DNA of 11,989 nucleotides from Firmicutes bacterium UBA4981 (GTDB taxonomy: Bacteria; Bacillota; SHA-98; UBA4971), in NCBI GenBank assembly GCA_002398515.1, contig DGZL01000005.1, positions 1 through 11,989 of the forward strand. Reading direction: 5' to 3'. Each line of letters opens with the position of its first letter. The first letter of the stretch is position 1. Shown here one piece after another: positions 1 to 7,161 of the stretch. A model generated the notes under the pieces. The model had not been told where the DNA came from and searched no databases. It worked only from the letters and a program-made list of their open reading frames with translations. Both the position numbers and the translations under genes were made by a program.

Positions 1-52
1 AAGACTCCTGTTAAAGGAGTTTGACTTTAGTGACAGGACTTCAATGTATATA

Positions 53-93
53 GATGGATGCCAAGAGATACAGGTAAGCTCTTGGCATCCATC
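53..93 (-). terminator. Perfect 15-bp hairpin downstream of the outer-membrane protein remnant
   Basis: Positions 53-67 (GATGGATGCCAAGAG) and 79-93 (CTCTTGGCATCCATC) are perfect reverse complements, separated by an 11-nt loop. The hairpin lies 37 nt past the stop codon of the minus-strand ORF ending at 130, where a terminator or 3'-end stabiliser is expected. No run of U follows on the minus strand (the next bases are TATATACATTG), so it is not a textbook rho-independent terminator. A smaller 6-bp hairpin (ACTCCT/AGGAGT) lies at 4-20. Confidence 0.45.
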
Positions 94-129
94 CCATCAT
101 CTCACCTATCTGAACACAACACCTATCAC

Positions 130-531
130 CTAGAATCCATACCTAACCCCAACCATAACCCCACCCACACTTATCACCTTAGGCTCATGATCTCGTACCA
201 AGGCATTCCCATAAGGCTCATGAAATATCGGATCAGGTATGTAAAATGCATGATATTTTCCCCCTGCCTCAAAAGTAAGTGACGTGGTTAATGGATAGTT
301 GAAGGCTATCTCTACATCTACTGTTGGTACAGTCCTTCGGTAGGATTCATGAGCTGAGTAGACTAATTGAGGTTTGGTATCAATGGGAAGTCCGTTGGGG
401 TTATAGGTGCTAGTATGGTGGTACTTGCATTTATCATTGAATGCACCTACTAAGGCTCCTAAGGAATAGCAACTTCCTTCATGATGAAAGAATCTGAGAC
501 TCGGTACGATATCGATAACAGCAATCGCATC
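130..531 (-). pseudogene. 3' remnant of an outer-membrane beta-barrel protein gene
   Basis: The minus strand is open for about 133 codons from just after an in-frame TGA (532-534) to a TAG at 130-132. It has no ATG, GTG or TTG near its 5' end, so the gene is truncated. The product reads like real protein (for example SLGALVGAFNDKCKYHHTS) and ends in VISVGGVMVGVRYGF-stop. Alternating hydrophobic residues with a terminal Phe are the classic C-terminal beta-signal of outer-membrane barrels recognised by the BAM complex. This suggests a porin or other barrel protein in a diderm cell, but I do not recognise the specific family. At its upstream end it meets a transporter remnant in another reading frame, so the join near 530 looks like a rearrangement or deletion scar. 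An alternative is a periplasmic beta-sheet protein that happens to end in Phe. Confidence 0.55.
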
Positions 532-818
532 TCAGTTCCCTGATTAAGCGTCCTCGTCTTGCATGAACCATACAGGCTAATTGCCAGCAATATGCTTGCG
601 AACACGAATATGAGAGTGCTGTTTCAAAATCGATCGCCCAGTAACGTAATCAAGACGACAGACAACACCATTGTGATATTGCGTAAGGCTATATCTAAGC
701 TGTACACGCCTCCTATGATATCTTTGGCTACTTCCTTTTGTAGGAAAACTCTGTAGGATACGTTAACGAATGGGGCAACAACCCCGATCATGGAAGCCGA
801 CTTCCAAGGAATATCTGC
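459..818 (-). pseudogene. Remnant of an MFS-type membrane transporter, interrupted by TGA
   Basis: Translating the minus strand in the frame of the ATG at 789-791 gives a helix-rich stretch with PFVNVSYRVFLQKEVAKDI followed by GGVYSLDIALRNITMVLSV and then LLGDRF. This resembles the late helices of drug/sugar MFS permeases, where a hydrophobic helix is followed by an LQ-x-E-V...G-R/G-V-F/Y-S-L segment and a G-D/D-R-F-G loop. A TGA at 624-626 falls exactly where the Gly after DRF is expected, which fits a GGA-to-TGA change. The same frame then continues into another hydrophobic segment (TLIFVFASILLAISLYG) to a TAG at 459-461. The N-terminal helices are missing and the 5' side runs into transposase sequence. 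I read it as a decayed fragment. The family call rests on pattern recognition only. Confidence 0.45.
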
Positions 819-1153
819 GCATGGCCCTTCCGAGTCTTTAAGCTCCTCTTGACCATACCTGGCAGATGAGTTGTGTCTGAAGCCTAGTTCGTGGAATCCA
901 CTGAAACTATAATCTGCAATTCGCTATCTTGGGTCGCCTGCACATTGTGTGCTTGGACAAATCTCTTATCAGAATTCTTCGTCATGCGCAAATCGGGATC
1001 CACGAAGTTGCGCTGAACCTTGCCTTTAGAGGCCTCTAGCGAATCCTTGGGTTTAGGGCCGCGTTTCCTCCGTAATGGATTCGATACCGTCTCATCGAGT
1101 CGTTCGGTTTCCAGGCAAAAGGTAGTTCCAATAGAAACCAGGCGCTTGCGACA
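788..1153 (-). pseudogene. IS1182-like DDE transposase fragment with an in-frame TAG
   Basis: The minus strand from 1153 down to 887 is open for 89 codons and encodes a basic linker (RRKRGPKPK) followed by KVQRNFVDPDLRMTKNSDKR, FVQAHNVQA and SELQIIVSVDSTN. In IS1182-family transposases the equivalent segment reads approximately KAQRNFTDPDSRIM..., F-x-QGYNAQ-A-x-D and Q-I/V-I-V-A-A-x-x-T-N-Q, just before the catalytic DAGY motif. The TAG at 884-886 sits where the Gln after TN is expected (CAG to TAG). The frame then continues ASDTTHLPGMVKRS, again like the family, until a TGA at 788-790. The N-terminal domain and the rest of the catalytic core are absent, and I see no terminal inverted repeats. 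It is a dead insertion-sequence scrap. Confidence 0.72.
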
Positions 1154-1257
1154 TTATCAGGTTGTATTAACAAGGATCCCATTTTACATACTTTATTGAC
1201 ACACACATTCTCGTAAATTCCACCGCTTACTCGATCACAGAATTTGCCGCACAAGTA

Positions 1258-1291
1258 AATTGGAGAGGCCATTTTCGAGACCTCTCCAATT
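1258..1291 (-). terminator. Hairpin terminator at the end of the sugar-catabolic operon
   Basis: AATTGGAGAGG and CCTCTCCAATT form an 11-bp perfect stem (1258-1268 and 1281-1291) around a 12-nt loop. It can be extended inward by a U-G and a C-G pair. It lies about 58 nt past the stop codon of the dehydrogenase gene, the last gene of the operon. On the minus strand only a weak U-rich tract follows (the stem's last Us, then ACTTG), so termination may be partial or rho-assisted. The stem is nearly symmetric and would also fold on the plus strand. Confidence 0.6.
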
Positions 1292-1348
1292 GCATCGCTC
1301 ATTATTATCTAGCCACGGGCAAGAACGCTTTGGACCTGATCATTGGCT

Positions 1349-2407
1349 TTATGGAAGCATTACAGATATTCGGTAATTGCCTTGAGTCGATGCCAGCTCA
1401 AAGGCTTTCTGAATATCTTTCAGTGGAACTCTTGCCTCAATCAAAGGCTCTACATTCACCGCCCCTGTGTCAAGTAATTTAACCGCCTCACAGTAGTCAC
1501 TGAGTGCAGCCCCAACAGTCCCGTGGATTTCCCAACACTTGTAGTGAACCAGATTCGGATGTATGCTCCAACTTGGTATTGGGAAAGATGCAGCGAAAAT
1601 GAGGAGGCGGGACCCCTCGGGAGCAACCTCAAACGCCTGATCGTAAGCACTTGTAGCTCCAACCGCAATTACGATCATATCCGGACCCTTGCCCCCTGTA
1701 TAGGTTCTTACCTTGCTTGCAAAATCTGAATCACTGGGATTGAGCACCTTATCGAAACCAAGGCTTCTAGCCTTAGATATCTTCTTCTCAACCAATTCTG
1801 ATATAGTCACATCCAGACCGTAGTACCTCAAAACCTGAGCATTCAAAAGTCCCATCGTGCCTGCCCCGATCACAAGGGCCTTCTCGCCGACAGACGGCCT
1901 CATCTTGCGAATTCCGTGTACCACTGTAGCAAGTGGCTCTGTAAAGCCTGCCTCTTCCGGCGGAATGTTATTCTGGAAAGTGAAAATGTGTTTAGCTGCA
2001 ATTCTACGATATTCCGCGCAACCGTATCCCCCATAGTAACCGTATTGGTCTTTGACGAGGAATTGCTGAGCCTCTTCACCTTCACACATATTCATGTTCC
2101 TGCCAAGGCGACAAGGAGTGCACTGCAGACACGGTCTATAGTGATTGGCGATAACCTGATCTCCCACCTTGAGATCCTTGATATTGCCTCCGACCGCTGC
2201 AATCACTCCTGAGTCTTCATGTCCCCAAGCCATTGGGTATGGCTGTTGCGGACGCAAGCCCAACCATTGCTGATAGTCGTACGTGCATATGTTACATGAT
2301 TTGATGCTGATAAGAACGTCGTCTGGGCCAATCTCAGGTATGGGCACGCGCCTCACTTCAGCACACTCATCGCCGACTAGTGCACCGAAAACCATTTCCT
2401 CCGCCAT
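1349..2407 (-). CDS. Zinc-dependent medium-chain alcohol/polyol dehydrogenase
   Basis: This is a member of the medium-chain dehydrogenase/reductase superfamily (sorbitol/threonine/alcohol dehydrogenase type) that probably uses NAD+ in the cytoplasm to interconvert a hydroxyl and a carbonyl. Residues below count from a TTG one codon earlier (2408-2410). Catalytic-zinc ligands are visible as Cys42 in CNICTYD, His64-Glu65 in GHEDSG, and Glu159 in FTEPLA. A structural-zinc lobe has Cys94, Cys97, Cys100 and Cys109; its last gap is 8 residues rather than the usual 7. The Rossmann motif GAGTMG starts at 182, and the acidic residue in ISELVEKK (about 205) favours NAD over NADP. The length of about 353 aa is normal. 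I prefer the ATG at 2405-2407, although the overlapping TTG is possible; both follow AGAGGTGAGG. It is the last gene of the operon, 99 nt after the aldolase. The substrate cannot be read from the sequence; a sugar, polyol or phospho-sugar breakdown product is inferred from context. Confidence 0.9.
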   Translation of the reverse strand: MAEEMVFGALVGDECAEVRRVPIPEIGPDDVLISIKSCNICTYDYQQWLGLRPQQPYPMAWGHEDSGVIAAVGGNIKDLKVGDQVIANHYRPCLQCTPCRLGRNMNMCEGEEAQQFLVKDQYGYYGGYGCAEYRRIAAKHIFTFQNNIPPEEAGFTEPLATVVHGIRKMRPSVGEKALVIGAGTMGLLNAQVLRYYGLDVTISELVEKKISKARSLGFDKVLNPSDSDFASKVRTYTGGKGPDMIVIAVGATSAYDQAFEVAPEGSRLLIFAASFPIPSWSIHPNLVHYKCWEIHGTVGAALSDYCEAVKLLDTGAVNVEPLIEARVPLKDIQKAFELASTQGNYRISVMLP

Positions 2408-2455
2408 CAAGCCTCACCTCTATAGCTAATGCTAATCAGACTATGTCTGTTCCGT

Positions 2456-2488
2456 TGCAGTTGAGACGCATTTAGCTCGACAACTGCA
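2456..2488 (-). other. Small intergenic hairpin between aldolase and dehydrogenase genes
   Basis: TGCAGTTG (2456-2463) and CAACTGCA (2481-2488) form a perfect 8-bp stem with a 17-nt loop inside the 99-nt gap. No poly-U tract follows. It could be an mRNA-processing or stabilising element that separates dehydrogenase expression from the upstream genes. It could also be chance. Confidence 0.3.
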
Positions 2489-2509
2489 CACAGCCAATAG
2501 CCATTCGCC

Positions 2510-3337
2510 TTATCGTCCATCCACGATGCGTGTGGCTTCATCCACAGTCGCGCCTTCGTGTATAATAGCCTTCATAGCTGTTACCATTCGGTCAGGATAC
2601 TCATGCTGCCAGATATTTCGCCCAAAGAAGACGCCTCTTGCACCGTCTTCCATTGCCTTTGCAACAAGCGTAAACGCCTCTTCTACTTTGTCAGTCTTCA
2701 CTCCGCCCAATACCAAGATTGGCGCTGGCAAATTTGAGGTTATCCTTCTAAAGGCATCTCTGTCCTCAAGATATGGCGCCTTTATGATGTCTGAGCCCAC
2801 TTCCCAAGCAATTCTACATGCGTGCTCAAGAAGAGCCGCCCTCTCAGATTCATTCTCGGGCACCGCTTTACCCCAGAATGGAACCTCTGTGACAAGAGGC
2901 AGATTTCGCCGATGAGTCTCTCGCGAAAGCTCCGACAGATATCTTATATTCTCTGCGACCACTGCAGGGTTTTTTCGGCCATAAAGAAGAAACGTAGCAG
3001 CAGCGTCTGCGCCAATCTCCATGCACTCCTCTGCATCGGAGATCAAAAGTTGAATTTCTTCTGAACCGTCAATCCCGGCTATTACTGATGTAGCCAAGAA
3101 ATCAACTCTTGCAACAACCTTTACGTTAGGCTTCGACGCGATCTCAGCTGCAAACGTTCTTGCAAGATTAGGAGTACAGAGAATGCCATCCGGTTCGCCC
3201 TCAAGCACTTTCAGGAGAGTCTCTCGGGGGTTTTCAAACCCCTTTGGCACTCCCTCCATTCCGTGGTCCATAGCCACTACCACAGCATTTCCATCCGCGG
3301 ACAGGAGACGTGAATTAAGTCCAGACATCCAATTCAT
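2510..3337 (-). CDS. DhnA/LsrF-type class I aldolase
   Basis: This 275-aa protein belongs to the DeoC/LacD/DhnA TIM-barrel aldolase superfamily, which includes archaeal-type fructose-1,6-bisphosphate aldolase, LsrF and aminodideoxyheptulosonate synthase. It is cytoplasmic and forms a lysine Schiff base with a keto-phosphate. Visible features are the N-terminal VAMDHGMEG (Asp24, His25), a central FLLYGRKN, the EVPFWG strand, the Schiff-base Lys186 in DIIKAPY, the phosphate-binding LGGVKTD (Gly211-Gly212) and the second phosphate loop FFGRNIWQ (Gly239-Arg240). The start follows AGGAAGGGG; a second in-frame ATG lies three codons in. It begins 8 nt after the permease stop, so co-translation is likely. 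Next to an FGGY kinase it most plausibly cleaves a kinase-made ketose phosphate to DHAP (or a related triose phosphate) plus an aldehyde. Fructose-bisphosphate aldolase or LsrF-like thiolase activity are alternatives that the sequence alone cannot exclude. Confidence 0.9.
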   Translation of the reverse strand: MNWMSGLNSRLLSADGNAVVVAMDHGMEGVPKGFENPRETLLKVLEGEPDGILCTPNLARTFAAEIASKPNVKVVARVDFLATSVIAGIDGSEEIQLLISDAEECMEIGADAAATFLLYGRKNPAVVAENIRYLSELSRETHRRNLPLVTEVPFWGKAVPENESERAALLEHACRIAWEVGSDIIKAPYLEDRDAFRRITSNLPAPILVLGGVKTDKVEEAFTLVAKAMEDGARGVFFGRNIWQHEYPDRMVTAMKAIIHEGATVDEATRIVDGR

Positions 3338-3345
3338 ACCCCTTC

Positions 3346-4344
3346 CTATATCTTAGATTGAATTGCAATGGAGCTATTCCTCTTCTTAATGGTAATGAAC
3401 GAGACTGCTCCAACGATTATCAGCCCCTGAATGAGGTACTTGTAGTAAAACGGAACATTCATCATAACAAGTCCATTCTCGATGACAACCAGTAAGAGGC
3501 TTCCGAGTATGGATCCTCCGATGTTCACCGAACCGGGTTTGAATACCGTTGCGCCAAGATAGGCCGCAGCTATACCCTGCATCTGAAATGCATCCCCTGC
3601 CCCTGCAGGAGCACAACATAACTCAGATCCAAGTATGATTGCGGAGACTCCTATAGCTAGTCCACTCATTAGAAACGCGAGGATTCTGACTGTGTCAGAG
3701 TCGATCCCTGCATAACGTGCAGCCTCCGGATTGCCTCCCACGGCATATAGATGACGACCAAACTTCGTGTGATTGCCGAGCATATATGCGAAGAAGGCAA
3801 GTACGGCAAAGATTATCGCGCATGTCGGTAAGAACACCAGAATATTCTCCCTGCCTACAAAGGCAAAGGCGTCCGGATAATCCCCGTAGAACGTCTTGCC
3901 TTTAGTTATCCAGAAAATCAAGCCTCTTGCCATATTCCATGTGGCGATCGTCGCGATAAATGCCGGCATTCTTACCTTAACAACCAGCATGGCATTGATA
4001 AACTGCCATACCAGACCAAGGACTATCATCACAAGAAATACAAGCCACATGTTGACGCCTTGATCTAGCATGATCATCTCAATTACCACAAGTAGACCGG
4101 TAGCAGAACCAAAAGATAGGTCAAAATCGCCGGTTATCATCACGAAACTCAACCCGAGGGTAAGAATCCCTCCAATTGATACAGACCTCAGTATGTTAGC
4201 AATATTATCCAACGTGAAGAAACGAGTCCCAGCTATACTGAATACAAAGATCATTAAGATGGATGCCACGAAAAGCTCCTTATCTTTTACAAAATCCACG
4301 AACCAGCTTCGTGACTTCGCAGAAATTCGAGTAGCAACAGACAT
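3346..4344 (-). CDS. Sugar ABC transporter permease (RbsC/LsrC family)
   Basis: This is an inner-membrane permease of the branched-chain/ribose-type family (BPD_transp_2), 332 aa, which is normal length. A short cytoplasmic N-terminus (residues 1-20) is followed by hydrophobic segments beginning at ELFVASILMIFVFSIAG. The family hallmark GLSFVMITGDFDLSFGS lies around residues 62-78, where carbohydrate permeases have G-x-DLSVGS. The cytoplasmic coupling loop reads GGNPEAARYAGIDSD, near residue 203. The last helix ends before a basic tail (KKRNSS). Only one permease gene is present, so a homodimer with the double-domain ATPase is likely, as in RbsC, whereas lsr systems have two. It starts 19 nt after the ATPase stop and ends 8 nt before the aldolase. 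Its substrate is probably the sugar or polyol that is then phosphorylated and cleaved by the operon enzymes. Confidence 0.93.
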   Translation of the reverse strand: MSVATRISAKSRSWFVDFVKDKELFVASILMIFVFSIAGTRFFTLDNIANILRSVSIGGILTLGLSFVMITGDFDLSFGSATGLLVVIEMIMLDQGVNMWLVFLVMIVLGLVWQFINAMLVVKVRMPAFIATIATWNMARGLIFWITKGKTFYGDYPDAFAFVGRENILVFLPTCAIIFAVLAFFAYMLGNHTKFGRHLYAVGGNPEAARYAGIDSDTVRILAFLMSGLAIGVSAIILGSELCCAPAGAGDAFQMQGIAAAYLGATVFKPGSVNIGGSILGSLLLVVIENGLVMMNVPFYYKYLIQGLIIVGAVSFITIKKRNSSIAIQSKI

Positions 4345-4363
4345 AAACTCTCACGCCCCTCGA

Positions 4364-5851
4364 CTACAAAATGTGCCTCAACACATTTTCTTGCGTCATC
4401 TGGTCTCCGGTCAGAACACCGGTTATTCGACCATGCTTCATGCAATAAATGCGATCAGACATACCAAGGATTTCTGAGATCTCTGATGAGATGAGTATGA
4501 CCGTCTTACCCATACGCGTCAGTTCTCTCAGTAACAGATAGATATCGCGTTTAGCGCCGATATCTATTCCGACTGTAGGATCGTCGACCATCAAGATATC
4601 TACATCTTCCATCAGCCATCTCGCTACGACCAGTTTCTGTTGATTGCCACCGCTGAGTTCAGAAATAGCCTGGCTAACCGAGGAACACTTGACTGTCATC
4701 TTGTTAGCCTGGTTCGTAGCGAGCTTATGCTCCTTTGCGGAATCGATGATGGTTTCAGGCAAGAGTGACGCGAGATGTGCAATTGTCATGTTTTCCATGA
4801 CATTGAAATTCCTAAACAGGCTGAGCTGATGCCTATCAGATGGAATGAGGTACACTTTCTTTCTCTTCATCACAGATACAGACGGCAAGCATAACTCCTC
4901 GCCCTTCAGCTTGATCGAACCTCCGGTTATCCGATTGAGACCAAATACTGATTCAAGAACCTCGCTCATGCCTGCACCGATCAGACCATACATCCCAACG
5001 ATCTCTCCTGCATGTGCTTCAAGGCTTACATTATTCACTCCCGGCGCCCTGAGGTTTGTGACTTCTAATGTAACAGGGCCAACCTCCTCGGTTTTTGGCG
5101 GGTAGAATAAAGAGATATCTTCTTCGATCATCAGTCTAATGACCCGTTCTCTTTTGAACTCCTCCCTCATAAGGTCACCCACGTACTTGCCATTTCGCAA
5201 AACCATGATCCTATCGCATAGTCCGAACGCCTCCTCCAGCTTATGCGATATAAATATGATGCTCACTCCGCGTTCGACGTTGAGTTTCTTGATCATCTCA
5301 ATCAAAGTTGCCGTCTCCTGCCTGGGCAAACTAGCAGTAGGTTCGTCAAGGATTAGCACCTCCGGATCATAGGAGAGGACCCGTAGGATCGCAAGAATCT
5401 CTTTTTCACCCGCTGACATTTCCTTTGGAGTCTTTGTCAAATCCATGTCAGGATACATCGGATACTTCTCAATCAATCGCCTGCTGGCCTCAGTAGCTGC
5501 AACTTCATCCAGCAAGCCACGCCTTGCGTATTCCTTACCAAGGAACAAGTTCTGAAGGCCGGTCATCTCAGGAACAAGCAATGGTCGTTGGTGAACCATG
5601 CCTATACCCTCTCGAAGGGCTTCATTGGAGCTTTCCCATCGGACTGTTTTCCCTCTGAAGACAATAGATCCGCTATCTGGCCGAAGCTCTCCTGCCAACA
5701 CCTTAACGAGAGTTGATTTGCCTGCCCCATTCTCTCCCACAAGTCCTAAGATTTCCCCTTTGCGAACACCGGCCGTAACTTTGTGCAGCGCCAAAGTGGA
5801 TTCAAATCTCTTGGTCAGGTTTTCGCAGCCCAGGATGATATTAGAGTCCAT
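4364..5851 (-). CDS. Sugar ABC transporter ATPase, tandem NBDs (RbsA/LsrA/MglA type)
   Basis: This cytoplasmic ATPase subunit has 495 aa and two fused nucleotide-binding domains, the usual form for carbohydrate uptake transporter-2 systems. NBD1 has Walker A GENGAGKST (39-47), Q-loop Gln88, signature MSAGE (145-149), Walker B VLILDE (165-170) and H-loop His203. NBD2 has the degenerate P-loop GLIGAGMSE (289-297, no Lys), which is normal for this family, and signature LSGGNQQ (399-405). Its Walker B is ILMVDD (419-424), so the usual catalytic Glu is Asp424. SSE (455-457) replaces the H-loop. The start ATG follows AGGGGTG at good spacing. It lies 190 nt downstream of the binding-protein gene, with a large hairpin between them, and immediately upstream of the permease. 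The sugar-family assignment is secure; the transported sugar is unknown. Confidence 0.95.
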   Translation of the reverse strand: MDSNIILGCENLTKRFESTLALHKVTAGVRKGEILGLVGENGAGKSTLVKVLAGELRPDSGSIVFRGKTVRWESSNEALREGIGMVHQRPLLVPEMTGLQNLFLGKEYARRGLLDEVAATEASRRLIEKYPMYPDMDLTKTPKEMSAGEKEILAILRVLSYDPEVLILDEPTASLPRQETATLIEMIKKLNVERGVSIIFISHKLEEAFGLCDRIMVLRNGKYVGDLMREEFKRERVIRLMIEEDISLFYPPKTEEVGPVTLEVTNLRAPGVNNVSLEAHAGEIVGMYGLIGAGMSEVLESVFGLNRITGGSIKLKGEELCLPSVSVMKRKKVYLIPSDRHQLSLFRNFNVMENMTIAHLASLLPETIIDSAKEHKLATNQANKMTVKCSSVSQAISELSGGNQQKLVVARWLMEDVDILMVDDPTVGIDIGAKRDIYLLLRELTRMGKTVILISSEISEILGMSDRIYCMKHGRITGVLTGDQMTQENVLRHIL

Positions 5852-5917
5852 TACTCAACACCCCTAAAGCAACAGTAATAACTTCCAATGTATAGGCATA
5901 AGGCATAGCAAGAGGAC

Positions 5918-5969
5918 GGCAACGGATCGCTTGGCCTAGATCCTCATGATTGCCAAGCGTGCCATTGCC
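5918..5969 (-). promoter_or_regulatory. Large intercistronic hairpin between binding-protein and ATPase genes
   Basis: Read on the minus strand, an 18-nt arm (GGCAATGGCACGCTTGGC) pairs with GCCAAGCGATCCGTTGCC across a 16-nt loop. Sixteen of 18 positions pair, including one G-U, with a two-base internal mismatch. It occupies the middle of the 190-nt gap after the binding-protein stop codon. No U-tract follows, so it is more likely a 3'-end stabiliser or partial terminator that leaves extra binding-protein mRNA relative to the ATPase and permease, as known for malE-malF-type operons. That role is inferred. Confidence 0.6.
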
Positions 5970-6041
5970 GCCTGACCCAGTATCGTACGTCAGCACAGTC
6001 GAAGCCCAGCCTATAACGCTTTACGTTCTGTTGCCGACTTG

Positions 6042-7043
6042 TTACTCAGCAAATAGCTTATCTTCCTCGCCTTTAGCAGGCACGTTAGCCTCGTCAACCC
6101 ACTTGTACGGAACGTATATGGTTCTACTAGCGGGGATTACAGCCTTAGGAGCCTTGCCTTCAACAACGACTGCCTGGATCGTCTCACCGACTGCAGTAGC
6201 CCATCCGCTAAAGTCTTGAGCAATGACACCGACAAACGGTTGGCCACGACGGATGAGGTCATAAGTCTGAGTCGAACCGTCAATTGACATGGTGAAGATA
6301 TCGTCCTTGGTGTATCCGGAATCTACTATAGCCCGACAGATACCCCAGCTTATTCCGTCCCATGTGCCAAGGATTGCCGAGAGTTTCTTGCCGTATTGCG
6401 TGATCCAAGCCTTGGCAAGGTCGTACGATGCAGTCTGCCAATTATCTACTCTAACCGAGTCGCTTACCAGAACCTCAAAGTCGGGATTCTCAGGACTATT
6501 GAATACTGCCTCCATCATTTGCTGTCTCTGACGATGCACATAGAGGTCATCCATGCCTATAATTGCTACATAGTGAGGACCCTTATCGCCCTTGGTAGCC
6601 CTGATTCTATCTACTACCTGACTGCCCAGATAAGCGCCCATTGCCCAACAGTTGGTGGTAGCGTTTACAATAGTGTTTCTTGTGTTTTCTGTATCAACCA
6701 GGAATACAGGAATGCCTTTTTTCTCAGCTTCTGCAACCCCACGATCAATAATCGTCTTCTCAGACGTGACTACAACAATAGCATCGACCCTTTGGTTTAC
6801 ATAGTTGATAATGTTAAGTGAAACCTTCGCTATTTCACCCTGACAGTCTGAATGGAGCAGTCTCCATCCCTGCTTCTGTGCGTATGCGCTTAAGCCCTCA
6901 TAGGCCAAGACATTGGAGTCAGCGCCCATATTCATACACACACAGCCGACAGTGATCGGGTTCTTTGGAGCACCTACCACTATACTGTTTGCAAGAAGAA
7001 CTACCAGCGCAACTGTTACAGCTATCGTTTTCCAACAGTCCAT
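6042..7043 (-). CDS. Periplasmic sugar-binding protein (ribose/galactose type, Peripla_BP_4)
   Basis: This is the substrate-binding subunit of the ABC importer, 333 aa. Residues 1-25 form a signal peptide: short n-region MDCWK, hydrophobic core from about 6 to 23, and signal peptidase I cleavage near VVGA. The only early Cys (Cys3) is not in a lipobox, so the protein should be soluble in a periplasm, which argues for a diderm host. The mature protein has the two-lobe type I fold signature: PITVGCVC start, GLSAYAQKQGW near 50, repeated VDAIVVVTSEK and GIPVFLVDTEN strands, a VAIIGMDD hinge strand, and TMSIDGSTQTYDLIRRGQ with VGVIAQDF in the C-lobe. The GAGGAGG ribosome site is 7 nt upstream of the ATG. 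A small Trp-rich ORF overlaps its first codons. The ligand cannot be deduced. Confidence 0.94.
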   Translation of the reverse strand: MDCWKTIAVTVALVVLLANSIVVGAPKNPITVGCVCMNMGADSNVLAYEGLSAYAQKQGWRLLHSDCQGEIAKVSLNIINYVNQRVDAIVVVTSEKTIIDRGVAEAEKKGIPVFLVDTENTRNTIVNATTNCWAMGAYLGSQVVDRIRATKGDKGPHYVAIIGMDDLYVHRQRQQMMEAVFNSPENPDFEVLVSDSVRVDNWQTASYDLAKAWITQYGKKLSAILGTWDGISWGICRAIVDSGYTKDDIFTMSIDGSTQTYDLIRRGQPFVGVIAQDFSGWATAVGETIQAVVVEGKAPKAVIPASRTIYVPYKWVDEANVPAKGEEDKLFAE

Positions 7044-7126
7044 TTTCTTGCCTCCTCATTGTTTTTGGATCTCCAGTCTAACGTAGGCCAATTAATCTCT
7101 GAAAGCCATTTCTGCCAGTTTCTCAT
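7022..7126 (-). CDS. Candidate 34-codon Trp-rich small ORF overlapping the binding-protein start
   Basis: An ATG at 7124-7126 sits directly behind AAGAGGGGTGAT, a good match to the anti-Shine-Dalgarno sequence, 36 nt after the kinase stop codon. The 34-codon frame begins MRNWQKWLSEINWPTLDW and ends at a TAG inside the binding-protein gene, overlapping its start by 22 nt in another frame. Five of 34 residues are Trp, spaced as on an amphipathic helix. It could be a small protein, or a translational coupler that opens the strong binding-protein ribosome site lying within it. It has no recognised homologue and no known function. It may be a chance ORF, since a spacing of about 4 nt is short. Confidence 0.35.
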   Translation of the reverse strand: MRNWQKWLSEINWPTLDWRSKNNEEARKWTVGKR

Positions 7127-7161
7127 ATCACCCCTCTTGTTGCCCGCGCCAACTGTCCTCG

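Noticed and set aside
459..1153. Stop-codon recoding (TGA as Gly, TAG as Gln) to explain the in-frame stops
   Set aside because: Two different stops and several frame changes occur only in obvious remnants, while the seven intact operon genes have no internal stops and use TGA, TAA and TAG as terminators.
1036..1302. 88-codon minus-strand ORF just after the dehydrogenase
   Set aside because: Its first codons are the 11-bp terminator hairpin, it has no good ribosome site, and its 3' half overlaps the same-strand transposase fragment in another frame. It is probably chance.
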